From NCBI RefSeq assembly GCF_000004075.3, contig NC_026658.2, forward strand, positions 25,408,075-25,472,074: 64,000 nt of DNA, read 5' to 3'. Position numbers and translations under genes: made by a program. Shown in pieces: positions 1 to 12,465 of the stretch. A model generated the notes under the pieces. It worked only from the letters and a program-made list of their open reading frames with translations. It searched no databases and was not told the origin of the DNA. Every line of letters starts with the position of its first letter. Position 1 is the stretch's first letter. The stretch is from Cucumis sativus (Eukaryota; Streptophyta; Magnoliopsida; Cucurbitales; Cucurbitaceae).

Positions 1-590
1 TTCCTCTGTTTTCTTTGGAGGACGTGTATATAGGGCTGAGCAAATTCAATGTCCGTGTAGGGTAACAACCATCCCATTCAGTTGCTGTCATTTTCATGAT
101 CTGCTGTTTTTCACGGCTACTGATTCTCCACTGTTCTTCTAATTGATGACATGATAGAGAAATTTCGCAGTCTCTCAACTGGTGATGAAGAATGAAAAAT
201 CGTGGAATTATAAAAGCTTTTGGATACTGAATCTGTAAGATTGTAGAAAAAGATTGAGCTGCCTGGATCAGAATCCCTGTATGCTACCCCGTTCATTATT
301 AATATATCATACAATTATGGTCCTCATCGCATATGTCTACTTTATTACGATATACTTTATTTTAGTGCACCAGGTCACCGGTCTATTTATGCCAAATGCT
401 TTGAAAATTTGTGTGTGGTTAGGTTTAGTGATAAATATTGTGTTGCTAAACCCTGATTTGACAGCTTGATTTTATCTTCATCACGTAGTTTGTTATTTTA
501 ATTTAGTGGGTTCGGTTTGTAGCTTGTGAATAATTCCAATTTCCATAAAAAGCAAGTGTCAACAGACCCAGATCATTTGTAAGGTTGAGA

Positions 591-755
591 GCTGTGGCCG
601 CCGCAATTGCTGCAGCACATGCTTTGGCCATTCAGTCTTGGATGGATAGGATGGTGGTCTCTATCAATGGTGGCGAATGGCGGTCGCTTCCCATTGCAGA
701 TAAGCATGAGGTGGAAGCTGCCGTTTCTCTACAGATAAGCTATTTTCACTCTTAA
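591..755 (+). other. Short coding-like fragment, unidentified
   Basis: This open stretch ends at a TAA at 753-755 and reads as an alanine-rich start followed by a balanced, protein-like tail (around residues MVVSINGGEWRSLP). The GC content and codon mix are higher than in the surrounding AT-rich DNA, which suggests a last exon or a decayed gene end. I do not recognise the family, and I could not place an upstream exon with confidence. The bases before it (1-590) hold nothing else I can call and may be 3' untranslated or intronic sequence. Confidence 0.2.
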
Positions 756-3700
756 ATTAAATTATCGAATATATGCTTCTTTTTTTTGTGATTTTGAATT
801 GAGGAAAACTATTTTTTATCCAAATCGCTTCGAAATATGTATTTAATTATTTAAAATTAGTTTAATTTTTAATTTTTACTCCATTATCAAAATTGATTGG
901 GATTACACTTTTTGAGATTGTTTTCAACTGAATTACAACCCGGGGAACCTTCTTTTTTGGGCTTTGTTTTGGGTTTTCAGCCTTCTAGAAGGAAATTTTA
1001 AAGAGTCGATAATATTTGCTTTTTTCCTTTTTAAAAATGAAGTTCAAAAGAAAATAGGGAACAAATCCAATTTGATCCTAAACTTATACAGATGTATTCA
1101 TCAAATAACTTCTTGAAAGATATTTATTGCAATTTTAACTTTCTAACTAGTTTTTGTTCCAAATATCATAAAAGAATTAAAGTCTCTTGTACATTCCATG
1201 GATTGTAAAACATGCATCCAATATGAAAATGATAAATTTGGGAGAAAACGATATCATTGTGAATTTTCAGTGCGAAGTTAAATTTTTATTGAAATTAATA
1301 AGTTTATGAAGGCCTTTACTAGACTATTTATTAAAATTAGCGGGTATATTACTAGAAATTAAATCAATGGCAAATGGTTTAGTACTTGTTTATGTTTAGT
1401 GTCTAATTTGATGAAATTGAAATTGTAAGGTTAAAATTGTCACTTGGGTCAAAAGTGATTTTCACCCTTGGGGAAGAGAGAGTTGATAAATATCTTCTTT
1501 AAAAAAATGAAAAAAAGGAGATGAGAAGCAAAACCATAATCTATTAAATATTTTGCAATATAATTTTAAAAAGCGGTTGCAAATGATTCTATAGTTTTCA
1601 ATTTTGTTATGGGGTTTCAACTTTTCATAGAAAGCGCGTCAAACAAAATCCAAGTGATAAGCTATTATGTTTCTTTCTTTAAAAGAAGCTAATAACAAAT
1701 AATTGGCCAGAATTCTTCTTTTTTCCCTGTAATTGACAAGGTACGTACAAGAGGATATGGAAATTTCAACAGTAATAGAAGCTATAAAATATTGGAAATT
1801 CATTATTGTTGTTGTTGTATTATTGACTTTGACTGTAAAGAATTAATGGTGAAATAATTTTGAATCGAAATAATGTTATTACCTGTATAGATCAGAAATT
1901 TGAGAGTAACTATAGCAGTTGGTATATAGTACTACGCAAACTTGAGATGACAACTAATGATTGGGGAAAAGAATAATTATGTGTAAATCAAAGTTGTTCC
2001 ACACGTTGCACACTATGGTTGAGTTTTGACACAGACAAGCACCTAATCATAAATTTAAAAAAACACTTTGATGCTTGCAGGTTTTTGATGTATCCTAGCT
2101 GTTCCAACGTCAAATCTAGCTATTGAACCCTGGAGAAATTTGCCTTTTGGTCTGCCCATTTCTAAACGGTAATTTCAGATTGAGAAATCTACGTTTGTCT
2201 CTCTATACATGAATTTTGGTTGAACTGATCGAAACTTGGAGAAAATAGTTGAAACATGAAGAATATGATTGTTTCTTTTAATGTATAGATTTAGAACAAG
2301 TAAATGAAACTAATATTATTCAATCTTAACTATTGCCTTGTGAATAATAGTCCATTTTTCTAATATCAGGAAAAAAGTGGGGAAACTTCTGGAGGATGAT
2401 GAAAGCTTGGAAAGGATAGAGATTTTGGTGATAAGATGAAGATTAACTACTGGATGAACAAGGTTAGTTTGTCTGAACTTTGCATAAGGTGTTGGTTTCT
2501 AAGGGCATAATACATACACACACACATAAGAATATAGGTAGGTGGGGCTGAATGGGATGGCTTTTTCATGTGCATTGGTACCAACCACCCTTTGTCTTTT
2601 TATCTCTTATACTAATTGATTGATTGGACATATTTTTTCATTGTGTTTTTACAAGTGGTTCTAGTGTTTCAATTCAACCACCAGGGCCTTTTGGCCCTTG
2701 GACTGTCAACTCCATGGTCCTACCCTCTTCAACTCTGTTTTTTCCTCCCTTACTTGACCCTTGACCCTTTTGCTAAAAACCTAGGCACAGCACATGCACT
2801 GGCCCGTTTCCTCAGGACTCTCATTTCTTGACCAATTAGGTGTTCTTTGATAGTTGTTTAGCCAGTGCAAAGAGCAAAGGGAGAAAAATATCAAACTATA
2901 CTGTATGTGGTTGTGTTGGAATTGGATACACCATTTTTTTTTCCATCTCATCAAATTTGAACATTTGAGCTCAAGGGAAGAAGGCAAGAGTGAGCATTGG
3001 TCAGTTAGAGTCGGCTTTCGTTCAAACCACCACTGAACCGAATATGGTCGATTTAGTAAGTTTTCAAATCGAACTTGATCATGAAGGAATTACAAACCAA
3101 CTATTGGTTTTTTAAACCTTTGAATTTTCTTTTAAAAATGTTGTTGATTTGTGTTTTTTCCAAACCAACACCTCCTTAATCTCCAACCAACAACCTTCAG
3201 TTCGGTTAGTTTTAGTCAATTGACTCGGGTTTTCAATCTATCATACTCACCCTTGAAAGAAGCTAAGGTCATGTCAATTACCACCAAACTAAGTTCACTT
3301 TGACATTCAATCATAATTTGTCACCTAAGTTTTTCTTTTTTATTAAAATGTTTTAATTTATTTTTTGTGTGATAAGAGTGGGATCCCTACAAATGTGTGC
3401 ATCTATTGCTCTTTTCTACTAAGAAAAATATTGAGTGTTTAAAAATTATATTTTTTCTACATGTGATTAAACCAAACAAATAGAGATGGATCTAGACGTA
3501 AAAAGTCGTAGTACTATCGTAGTACCTACTACTCTCAATCATTAGTTAACATGTAAATAATTTTCTTAACTTATGATTTATTATTTGTATGGACCCACGT
3601 TAATTTTTTCTACTATGGTGTGGTAGTACGATAAATTTTATGGCTAACACTTAGATAGGTCTGGTTATTTTTTTCGTGCATTTATTTTAGGTAATATTAT

Positions 3701-4976
3701 AAGTTTTGTTGAGATGAGAAGGATTAAGGAGGGCTTTAAAGACCCTTTATGTCGGTTGTGGTTGGCGTTTTGATTTAGAGAACATGAGTTTGAAGTAATT
3801 TCTGAGCATCTTCTTGGAACATATAGAGTCAAGTTCACCCAAAGATTTTCTTTTTCAAAAAATTAAAACCTTTTGATTTTTTGGTCGGAGAATATATTTT
3901 TAGATAGATACGAACACTTTGATGGAGTGTTGGATTGCACATATTGAATGCTTTCACCAAATTTTAATGGAATAGTCAACCTCTTATATTAAACAAATCT
4001 ATCATTCGATAGCAACCCTTATCGATACACGTTTAAAAGAATACTTTTGGTCTTTAAGTTTTATAAAAGTAAAAATGATTTTTTAAGTTTTAGTATGTGA
4101 TGATTTAGTCTTTATATTAAATTTGAATGATAAGTCTCTAAAATTATGTACGGTTTTTATCGTCTAAAGATTTGCTATTTATGTTTGTGATCATTTTCTG
4201 GTTCTATATTTAAATCTTAATAAGTTAAGAAAAACTTAGGCTTTTTTTTTTTAATTTTTGTAACTATTTTAGTTTTTAGTTTTTGTGTTTTTAAAATTTT
4301 GTCTGCTAAAAGCAAAAACAACAAAAGCTTTTCTTTTCATATTCAATTTCAATTTTCTTTCTTAATTTAAAAGCAAAAAGTGAATTAATTAGCAAATATA
4401 TCCATTGTTTAAAAACTAAAACTAAAATTAAAAAAAAAAAAAAGAATAAGTAAATTACCAAATGATCCCTAAATTGTTACAAATTCAAATATATAACTTA
4501 ATGATTGCAACAAAATTTAAAGATTAAATTGATAACTTTAGAGTAAAAGTTATAATACATTGCACCTTTGCACATCCTCAAATAGGTGTGCAGTGAAGAT
4601 AGATTTTCTAAATAGTGTGAGAGAAAGAGCATGACGTGGCGATTTGGCGGCCATGATTGTGCGGTGGTTATGATGTTGATTGTAGGACAGCATAAACCAT
4701 CTGTGATTACACAAAGCTTTTTCTTTTTCTTCAACCTGAACTTAACTTACAAACAACTAACCAAAACAACACGCTTCTTTCCTAATTTTTTTAGGAGAAA
4801 ACATTCGTAATACAACAACATGGCCTAATCACTACTTTAGAGGAAGAAGAAGAAATAGAAACAAAAATATCCATTCAATCTCCTTCAGCTGTATGCATCT
4901 AACGATAGACAAATCATAAACCATTAGCCAAGCAAACACACCAATCAAAAGAATCCCCCACGACAACCTTATCCAA
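756..4976. other. Intergenic AT-rich DNA
   Basis: No gene is supported here. The sequence is AT-rich, with long A and T runs, a short CA run near 2513-2525 and one candidate inverted-repeat element (listed separately). The small open frames inside lack codon bias and recognisable motifs. Confidence 0.5.
2986..3254. mobile_element. Candidate small TIR element
   Basis: The left end reads AAGAGTGAGCAT and the reverse complement of the right end reads AAGGGTGAGTAT: twelve bases with two transition differences. The inside contains the GGT/ACC-rich CGGTT, AACCGAA and ACTCGGGT motifs typical of a very common plant non-autonomous repeat with this kind of terminus. No coding capacity is present and no clean target duplication was found. 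The assignment is an inference from the paired ends and the internal style. Confidence 0.45.
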
Positions 4977-5248
4977 CTAAACCACCACGAAAACCAAATA
5001 TGTCAACTTAGTCAATACCAAAGACTTACAATCAATGACACTTATAAGATTCGCACAATCATATTCCACCTGCACGCGGAAAAAATCCCTGACCCAAGAA
5101 AGATACGAACAAACACACCCACTATTCATACCAAGAGCCTCAAGCTCCTCGATGGCCCACTTGGCACAGACATTCTCACATCTAGCTAATGCACCTCGCA
5201 AGAACCACAACCTCCAGCGTCACTCCAAGATGCATTAGAGTTAAGCTT
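4977..5248 (-). pseudogene. RNase H-like domain remnant (frameshifted)
   Basis: On the minus strand one frame starting at 5248 gives KLNSNASWSDAGGCG, the usual opening of the plant RNase H-like domain (RVT_3 type) found in non-LTR retroelements and derived host genes. It then hits a stop. A second frame from about 5210 continues with WFLRGALARCEN, an EELEALGM helix and VEYDCANLISVID, matching the later helix and strand with the conserved aspartate. At least one frame change separates the two halves. No reverse transcriptase lies upstream, so this is an isolated, inactive fragment. The family call rests on motif resemblance only. Confidence 0.5.
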
Positions 5249-6067
5249 CAAGAGATAGACATCCAACTCTCATGACTCATCGTTTTAAACTTGACTTGAA
5301 TTTTTTTTAAAAAAAAAAATTTAAGATCTCAAACTTATCTCATATTTAAAGTTCATACTAATTTTTTTTACATCCAATTTTAACCTTTTGAAATTTTAGA
5401 AATTTAGAAACCTAGAAGTGGTTTTTGTAATTTGACTTAATTATTTGATATTAATATGCACGTGTCTATGTAAGCATCCCATAGATGTTGGTATCTTCTG
5501 GTGACTTCTAGTTCCTTTATACTATACCAATCATCTAAACTAGAGTTCTTATCACACATTGATAGAATTATTATCCCACCTTGATAATTATGTTACCCTT
5601 TCTAAGAAAGAAATTATTTACTCAAAGATAAAAGAAAAACTAGCTATTAAAGAGATTGAAGGTCGCCCAAAACATATCAATCGATAAGTGTAATTACCAA
5701 ATGAGTTTGGGAGACTTTGAGATTAAAAACCTAATGAAGGTTCTTAACCACATCATTTCAATAATTCTAAAAAATCCTTTTCGATCATTTTTTTTTGAGA
5801 TTTTGTCAAATGCAATTCTTAATATTAAAGAACAATAGTAATAGATAAGCCGATAGTCATGCAAAGTTTAAAATTCAAATCTCCTTTGAGATGGCTAATC
5901 AATACGAGATTCTTTTCTCAAGAACAATTAACGGAAGTAATTCAAAAGTTAATTAATTAAACAAAAGAAAGCCCTAGCAAAAATTTTACATCCGAAAATT
6001 TAAAATCTAAACATTATTTATTTTCATCTTACCGCCATGAACGTCGGCTGCCGGCCGGCGTCAAATC
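5249..6067. other. Intergenic DNA downstream of the DUF1677 gene
   Basis: The sequence is AT-rich without a supportable gene. The part nearest 6067 is presumably the 3' untranslated region of the minus-strand DUF1677 gene. Confidence 0.45.
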
Positions 6068-6523
6068 CTAATGACTTCGCCGGCCCGGAATGGCGGAGAA
6101 ACAGCTATTTGAACGGCCAAGCGATCGTGAACTGTCCTTCTTCGGAGAGTCCAGCGATCGTCGGAGAAGCTGTTTCATAGCTGAAATCAAATCCTCCGTT
6201 GGATTCAGAGGAGGAATTGAAGATTTGAAAGCTTTGTGAAACTTCATATGTCTCTTCACAGCTTCTCCGGTAGTGATATTGCTTTGAGATCTGAGAGATT
6301 CGTCTTTCACGGCCTCCGCACAGAGTCCACAAATCCAACGCCCTTCGTACCGCTCCCGCACACGCCCGATGTACGCCGGAGTGCACTCCTCCGTCAATCC
6401 ACAACACTCGCATTTTACTGACTCCACGTCGATTACTTGGCCGCTGTGTTGCGTCACTGGAGCCATCTGTTCCTTTCCGGAGATCACCTTCGCCGCCATT
6501 GTTGTCTGATCGAATCCAATCAT
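6068..6523 (-). CDS. DUF1677 family protein
   Basis: This is a single-exon protein of 151 residues. The conserved block at residues 35-75 carries the cysteine pattern of the plant-specific DUF1677 family: C38, C40, C41, C47, then the WICGLCAEAV segment with C65 and C68. This probably forms a small zinc-binding fold, although that is inferred from the cysteine spacing. A basic, serine-rich C-terminal tail (RRSLDSPKKDSSRS) follows. The molecular function of the family is unknown. The start was taken at the first ATG; Met9 or Met20 are possible alternatives, but the cysteine block is the same. Length is normal for the family. The leader upstream holds a GAA microsatellite and a TATA box at 7014-7023, which fits an independent transcription unit. 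Confidence 0.88.
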   Translation of the reverse strand: MIGFDQTTMAAKVISGKEQMAPVTQHSGQVIDVESVKCECCGLTEECTPAYIGRVRERYEGRWICGLCAEAVKDESLRSQSNITTGEAVKRHMKFHKAFKSSIPPLNPTEDLISAMKQLLRRSLDSPKKDSSRSLGRSNSCFSAIPGRRSH

Positions 6524-6948
6524 TATTAGCTAAAGAGAAGTTCAGAATCGAAACAAGATCCGCAAGGTAATTCTCTAATTGAATCTCGAATTAAAGAATC
6601 TAAGAGTAATTTATGCTTGCCTGGAATCTGGATCGTTCCTAGCTTGTTGGTGATCTTTTTCGTTGAATATATGGAAATCCCAGAAAATTTGATTCTGATT
6701 CGGGATTTAGAGGATAAAATATATGTAAACAGATTTGAATTTTGATAATTCTGAAACTGAAAAATGGATCTTATCTTCTCTTTCTTAAATTTTTTAAAAA
6801 TTAAAACAAAAATGTTAAAATTATCTCTCCTTCTCCCACTCCCGCACGGTTACTTTCTCGCCGTCGATGAGCAGATTCCAAAATATCACATACATTTCAG
6901 AGCCTCAAATGGCTCTTCTCACCAGAACTGGAAAGATTGAGAGAGAAA

Positions 6949-6972
6949 TGAAGAAGAAGAAGAAGAAGAAGG
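6949..6972. repeat. (GAA)n microsatellite in 5' leader
   Basis: About eight uninterrupted AAG/GAA triplets. Read on the minus strand this is a CTT run, lying about 430 bases upstream of the DUF1677 start and about 40 bases downstream of its TATA box. It is therefore inside the predicted 5' untranslated leader. CT-rich leaders are common in plants. Confidence 0.8.
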
Positions 6973-7013
6973 CTTAAGCTTCATCACTTGCAAAAATGGT
7001 CTTTCACTTCCGA

Positions 7014-7023
7014 TTTATATATA
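7014..7023 (-). promoter_or_regulatory. TATA box, DUF1677 gene
   Basis: The minus strand reads TATATATAAA here, a strong plant TATA element. Transcription would start near 6985-6990, giving a leader of about 460 bases before the DUF1677 ATG. This is inferred from sequence and spacing only. Confidence 0.55.
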
Positions 7024-10000
7024 TAACACTAACGATGGCGGTTTGGTTTCACAATAAATTTACACCAATTCTTCCACGTCATTATCTAATCATCTTTTCT
7101 TTTTCCTTTTAGTTCTTTTCATAAATTATATATAAAAATAGGGTGAAATTTCAAATTGGTCTCTATCATTATTTTTCTTTTAAAAAAAATTAAGTCTCGA
7201 TAGAACCTCATAAATAGTCCCTCTAAAAACATGTGATGTAAGAAGTGTATTGGATCACACTCTTTCATTAATGAGTATAATAGATCGAAAAATCGAAATA
7301 TCAATTGGTCAAAGAATGAGAAGACTGTTGGGTGTCATTTAAAATTTTTCCAAATCGAAAATTTTAAAAAATATCTCAAATAGTTAAACTGACCCGATCG
7401 ACCGACTTTTAACATTTACTAAACAAACCATAATCAACTTAATGACGGTTTTGTCCAAAAATCGCCTCTCGACTGATTAATGATCCCACTTAACGAAAAT
7501 AGTCACCTCTTGCTACACTAAACACTAGCTACGTTAAAATGGAATGTTCAGTTTCATTCCAAGTTTGATTAAAACATACTATGATTAATGTTATTGATTA
7601 TTTAGGTAGGAATTGTTGATTATTCTCTAAGTGGTGATTTGACGTGAGATAACATGAAAAAGGTAAGTAAAACAATGAACTGAGCCAAAAGATGTGTTGT
7701 ATAATTAAATAGAATAGTTTGTGTTCTATTTTACTTTGATGGTTAACTTTTGATGTCACATGTTTAATGGCATTAACATTAACCACTGAGTTAATGTATA
7801 AATCATTTATTGTTATACTTACTAAATTACAATGTCTATAAAATTTAAAAGCACTCAACGAGACTTTTATTAAATCATTCCACGTGTTTAGGGTTTTTTT
7901 ATTGTGCAATAATAAATAATCTTAAAAAAATTATAAAATTATAGATTTATTCGACACAAAATAGTACTATACGACTTGTTTGACACAAATATGAATGATG
8001 TTTTTTAAACCAAATTTATACATTTATTGAAACTAAACCCTTGAACTTTACAACAGTTGTTGTAGAATTAAGTTGAACCTACAAACAATAGAAATTGAAT
8101 CGTCAAACTTAGTTTTTTCGAGAGTAACTAGGTCGTACGGGGTTAGAGATTATTTTTATGAATTTTGAAAATTATTATGGGATTGAAAAAAATGGGAGAG
8201 GAGAATTTGATAGTTGTCAAAAGTGGGAAAAAAAGTAGAGGGGGGAATGGGGTGTGTTGATTTGTGTAATTTGTTTTGTTATCATTTTCCCAAAGAGCCA
8301 TTTTGGTGACAGCTATTCTGATAAAGAACCCTCTCCTCCTTGCCTTCTTCATTTTTTGTCCTCTTTCTCTTCTTACCTCACTCTCTCCTTCTCAAGCGTT
8401 TCTTTCACACTCTCTTGCTTTCAATTATCAACATCTATTCGAGTTCATCTAATCAAAGGTGGTCGGTTTAAGAGAAGGAGGAATTTTAGTTTGAGAAAGA
8501 TCTAGACCGACAATTTGTTAATTCGTTTAATTAACACTTAACTATTTTGTTAGATTATTGTATGAAATAAGAAGAAAAAAAATGATCAATACAACTTTTT
8601 TACATATATTTGATATTCTTTTTGTTTACATATATAATTAACTCATGTTAAAATATAAATATTAAATTTTTCATATTTATTTTAAGAAAATCGCACTAAA
8701 TCACAAAAATATTTAGAAAAAACAGCTCATGACATTTTTTTTTCATTTTGCAAATATGGAAAAATTAGTGATATCAAACCGTGATCAATGAACTCGAAGG
8801 ACTATTAGAAAATGTAGTGACATGAGTCAATTATCATAATCTTTTTTTACTATTTTTGTAAAAGTCCATTTATTTTAACAAAATAATTGAAACTATATAT
8901 ATATAAGGGTAGATTTTATTATATTTTATAAATATTTTGTTATTTGTTATATTTTATAAATATTTTGTTATTTTGTTATTTTTTGAAAATCGTACAATAA
9001 CGTTTTGTTTCTCACATGCGATCAAATTTGATAGAGTACTAACATTTTATCACATGCAAATGCATCCAAAACAGATATTTTTCTTTTTTATTAAATCAGT
9101 GTCCATAAGTTTGATAAAATCTCAATTTTCATTTTACCATTTGCTATATATTTATTTCATTCTTTTATTTTTGTGGCTTTTGTTATTTGTCCATTTTCGT
9201 TTAACTAAAATATTTTCCAATTTATTCTCCAATTCAAAAAAGCATTTAGACCCTTCTGTCTGTTTCAAGGCAGCAAAAAGAAAAAACATTCACAAAATAT
9301 AGAGGAAAAAAAAAACTTAAATTGATAAATAGGATTTAATAAATTTTGATATATTGTGTAACTAGTTTTAATATTTTGTTATTTTAAAAATGTTTAAGAA
9401 GTAACTTTAAATTTCAAATGATTACAAAAAAAAAAAAGTATTGGAAGATTTGCTCAATATTTTTTAATTAGCTGTATTTTTAAATGATTTTTAATATATG
9501 TATATATATAAGGAGAGAAAAATACAATTATTTACATGTCAATTACTTTTTTTTATAAAATTTGTAAAAAAATATATAACATTTTGATAAAACATTTACG
9601 TTTAGTGTAAAAAATCAACTATAATAAATTTTATTTTTCAGTTAATAAGTTTGTCAAATTTTCTTATTGATTATTTTATCTTAACCTAATTTTAATTGAA
9701 TAATAATTGGCATGATATCACAAATTTTACTTAGGCCATCATGCAATTAATTAAATGAATTAATACATTTTAGTGTACTAAATCTTTGTATTAAGAAATG
9801 GAATCCACATAGCGCGTGAGATGCGCGTGCGAAATAGTGTTAGTCCCCACAGGTACAAGTGGCGGCTCGGTAATGCATAGGTCCCATGTTGTTCACAACA
9901 AAACGCTACCGTTTTGGCACGTTTGCATTGTATTGTAGCTGAAAAGAGGGGCGTGGGTCTATTGGTTTGGGCCACTGGCCCATACCTTTTATTAATAATT

Positions 10001-10966
10001 TCGGCCCAACAAATATCTGATTTCTTTTGCAATTTTCCTAACAAAGATTTAGACAAAACACATTGATTTAATGAAATTTGACAAATGTCCTATTTTGAAA
10101 ATTATTTTCTTAAATGGAAAAAACTTTTAATTAATTATTAATTATATAATACGAATATTAATGAGATATTATATTCATAAGATTATTTGAAAAACTACCT
10201 TATTTAAAATGATTTGAATTTAATATGTATTTCATATCTTCCTTAAATTTGTTTGACTAATTAATATGGTAATAAATTTCAAGTATGTTTTAAGTTAATT
10301 ATAAATTAAAATATATTATAATTTGTAGTAAACTATTTATATATTCTTTTCAAAATTATTTCTTTACATAATTCTTCTCCTTCTCCACCAGTCACAATAT
10401 ACCTATTTTTCTTCATCACCGACAGTTATTTTTACCTATTATTCTCCATCATTTGAAGCTTTTAGATATTCAATCATAAAATTCGAACTTCTTATTACAT
10501 TGTTTTCTCAATTTGTATTCAAATTTCTCATAATCGTAAGCTGCAGAATCTTAATAAGTCGCCGACATATACAATTCTCCATCACCTGAAGCTACGATAA
10601 AGTCCATAGTAAGTCATTTGTTCTTTTACCAATTTAAAATTAAATAGTTAAACAACAAAACTACCTGATTAGTTCATTATGATTATATCATCTGCGTATA
10701 TATCATATATATTAACAATATACCCCTCATTTTAATATTATTCTGATATGATTTTATAAATATATATCATATATTATTTATGATTATACTAGTTTTATAA
10801 TATTGTCGCATTATATAATAGTTTGTACGTGATTTATTATATATATACCACATCTTATTTACATTTATATTAGTTTTATATATTACCCGTGAGATATAAT
10901 ACTTTTAGTTGATGTTTTATATGATAAACTAATGTTTTTCTCAACGTTACATATACTATAAAACAA
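7024..10966. other. Intergenic AT-rich DNA
   Basis: No gene is supported. The region is very AT-rich, with several copies of TTTTATAAATATTTTGTTATT-like phrases related to the foldback family seen elsewhere in the window. The 200-300 bases before 10966 contain loosely repeated TATATACCACAT and CTCCATCA(T/C)(C/T)TGAAGC motifs. Confidence 0.5.
8919..8974. repeat. 28-bp tandem duplication
   Basis: Two adjacent near-identical 28-base units starting at 8919 and 8947, built around TTATATTTTATAAATATTTT. The unit is close to the terminal phrase of the AT-rich foldback family. Confidence 0.7.
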
Positions 10967-10969
10967 TTA

Positions 10970-10982
10970 GAGGTCGTTTGGG
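10970..10982 (+). repeat. Left terminal inverted repeat of Harbinger element
   Basis: GAGGTCGTTTGGG immediately follows the TTA target duplication. It pairs with the right end at 17,330-17,342; the inner seven bases GTTTGGG are identical. Confidence 0.8.
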
Positions 10983-11043
10983 CCCCGATTTATCAATGTG
11001 GGCTTGGGTTATAATAACCCAAACACACGCTTGAGGCCCGTAT

Positions 11044-11073
11044 AATGGAAACCCTAGTTTTAGGGTTTCCATT
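11044..11073. repeat. Perfect hairpin, 13-bp arms
   Basis: AATGGAAACCCTA, a four-base spacer GTTT, and the exact reverse complement TAGGGTTTCCATT. It lies about 75 bases inside the left end of the Harbinger element, where transcription or transposase binding could involve it. The AAACCCTA core is also the telobox motif of plant promoters. Confidence 0.8.
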
Positions 11074-12440
11074 ACTCGTCTTCACAATTGAATCCTTCGT
11101 TTTCCATTCGCAATTCTCACTGGTTTACTTCCTCTCAACTCGTCTTCATCCCTCGCAACTCGTCTTCAATCTCTAAACACTACTTCATCCTTAAAGTCGT
11201 TTAATCATTCCAATCGAAATCATCCTATCTATTCAATCCTTGCAATGTGACATTGATTTCGATTTAATTTCTGAATTTTTTTTTCTCTTTTTTCATCAAC
11301 TCACCTTCAACGTATTCTCGGTAAAAAATCTATCTCTCCCACTCTTCGTTCTCCCAATTTTCGTTGAAGGCATCGCTCACAGTGTTGCCTCTGAAACAAA
11401 TGAGTTTTCTGTCGGTTTCGTTGAACGGTTGTGTTTTACATTTTGCCTCCGAAACTGAAGCGCTTGCATGTTCACCACTCTTCTTTGTGAACATGCAATC
11501 CGACTCGATTTTCCCCTTCCACACGACCTTGCCGCTTGGACTCCCATTTGCCGATCGAGTTTTTTTTTCCCCTCTGATTTGGACACATTATACACCTACA
11601 TATACTATCACCCACTGCATTTGGGATGTTCGAACAAGGTAGGGTTTGAGGTAACTGATTCGATTTCGAGTTTTTGTCTTCGCCGATGATGAGGATTAGG
11701 GTTATGCACTGTCTGAACAATTTTTTTATGATTATTTCTGTTTTGTGAATAATTATTTGTAATCGTTTTTGTTTTTGACTTCTATTGTTTTTCATATTCG
11801 AGCATCCTCATTTCAAACTACAAGTGCTGTTGTTTACTTTCCACGGTTCTGTTTATTTTTTTTTCCTTTGTAGTTTTTTCAAATACATTATGTGTATGTG
11901 GTTCTGTGAAAAATTCTTTGAATTTCTTTTGCTTCTTACTTCAATTTACGTCCACATATCTTCTGTAATGGTGCTGTATGTGTTTCATGTTTTTTATTAC
12001 CTTTGTTCGTTTGAATTATACTTCTTTTTGTTAATGTACTTCTGTCAAAAATTATTTCTAAGCAGTTTCTTTGTTTAATTTTCTTCCATATTGTTCAATT
12101 TTTGCTCATCCCTGTTTCAACATATGTCCCTGTTTGCCATGTTTGTAAATTGTTTTGCTGGTTTCACTTTCTTGTTGCTACTCTGACTAGCAATCAGAAT
12201 ACATTTTCGACCATTTTTTTGAATTGGGTCCCTCATAAATATGTTCACATCTTTATTTAATTTGGCATTTGACTAACTATGTTCAGAGTTCCCACTTAGT
12301 TCCAATTAAAATGCCTTCTGAATTTGTTTTGCTGATAAGTCTTTTCTCTTTATTTGCTAGCAACTGTCTGCTCTGTTTCTTCCTATTTATTTCTAAGCAA
12401 ATCTCATTCATCCATCCATTCAACTGCACTGTCTGTGTTC

Positions 12441-12465
12441 TTTTTTTTTTTTTTTTTTTTTTTTT
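12441..12465. repeat. Poly-T run
   Basis: An uninterrupted run of about 25 T within the T-rich 5' part of the Harbinger element. Confidence 0.85.

Noticed and set aside
6105..6413. 102-residue minus-strand frame
   Set aside because: An out-of-frame shadow of the DUF1677 gene.
8937..9302. 121-residue frame on the plus strand
   Set aside because: Its hydrophobic, phenylalanine-rich composition follows from AT-rich sequence, and it overlaps a tandem duplication.
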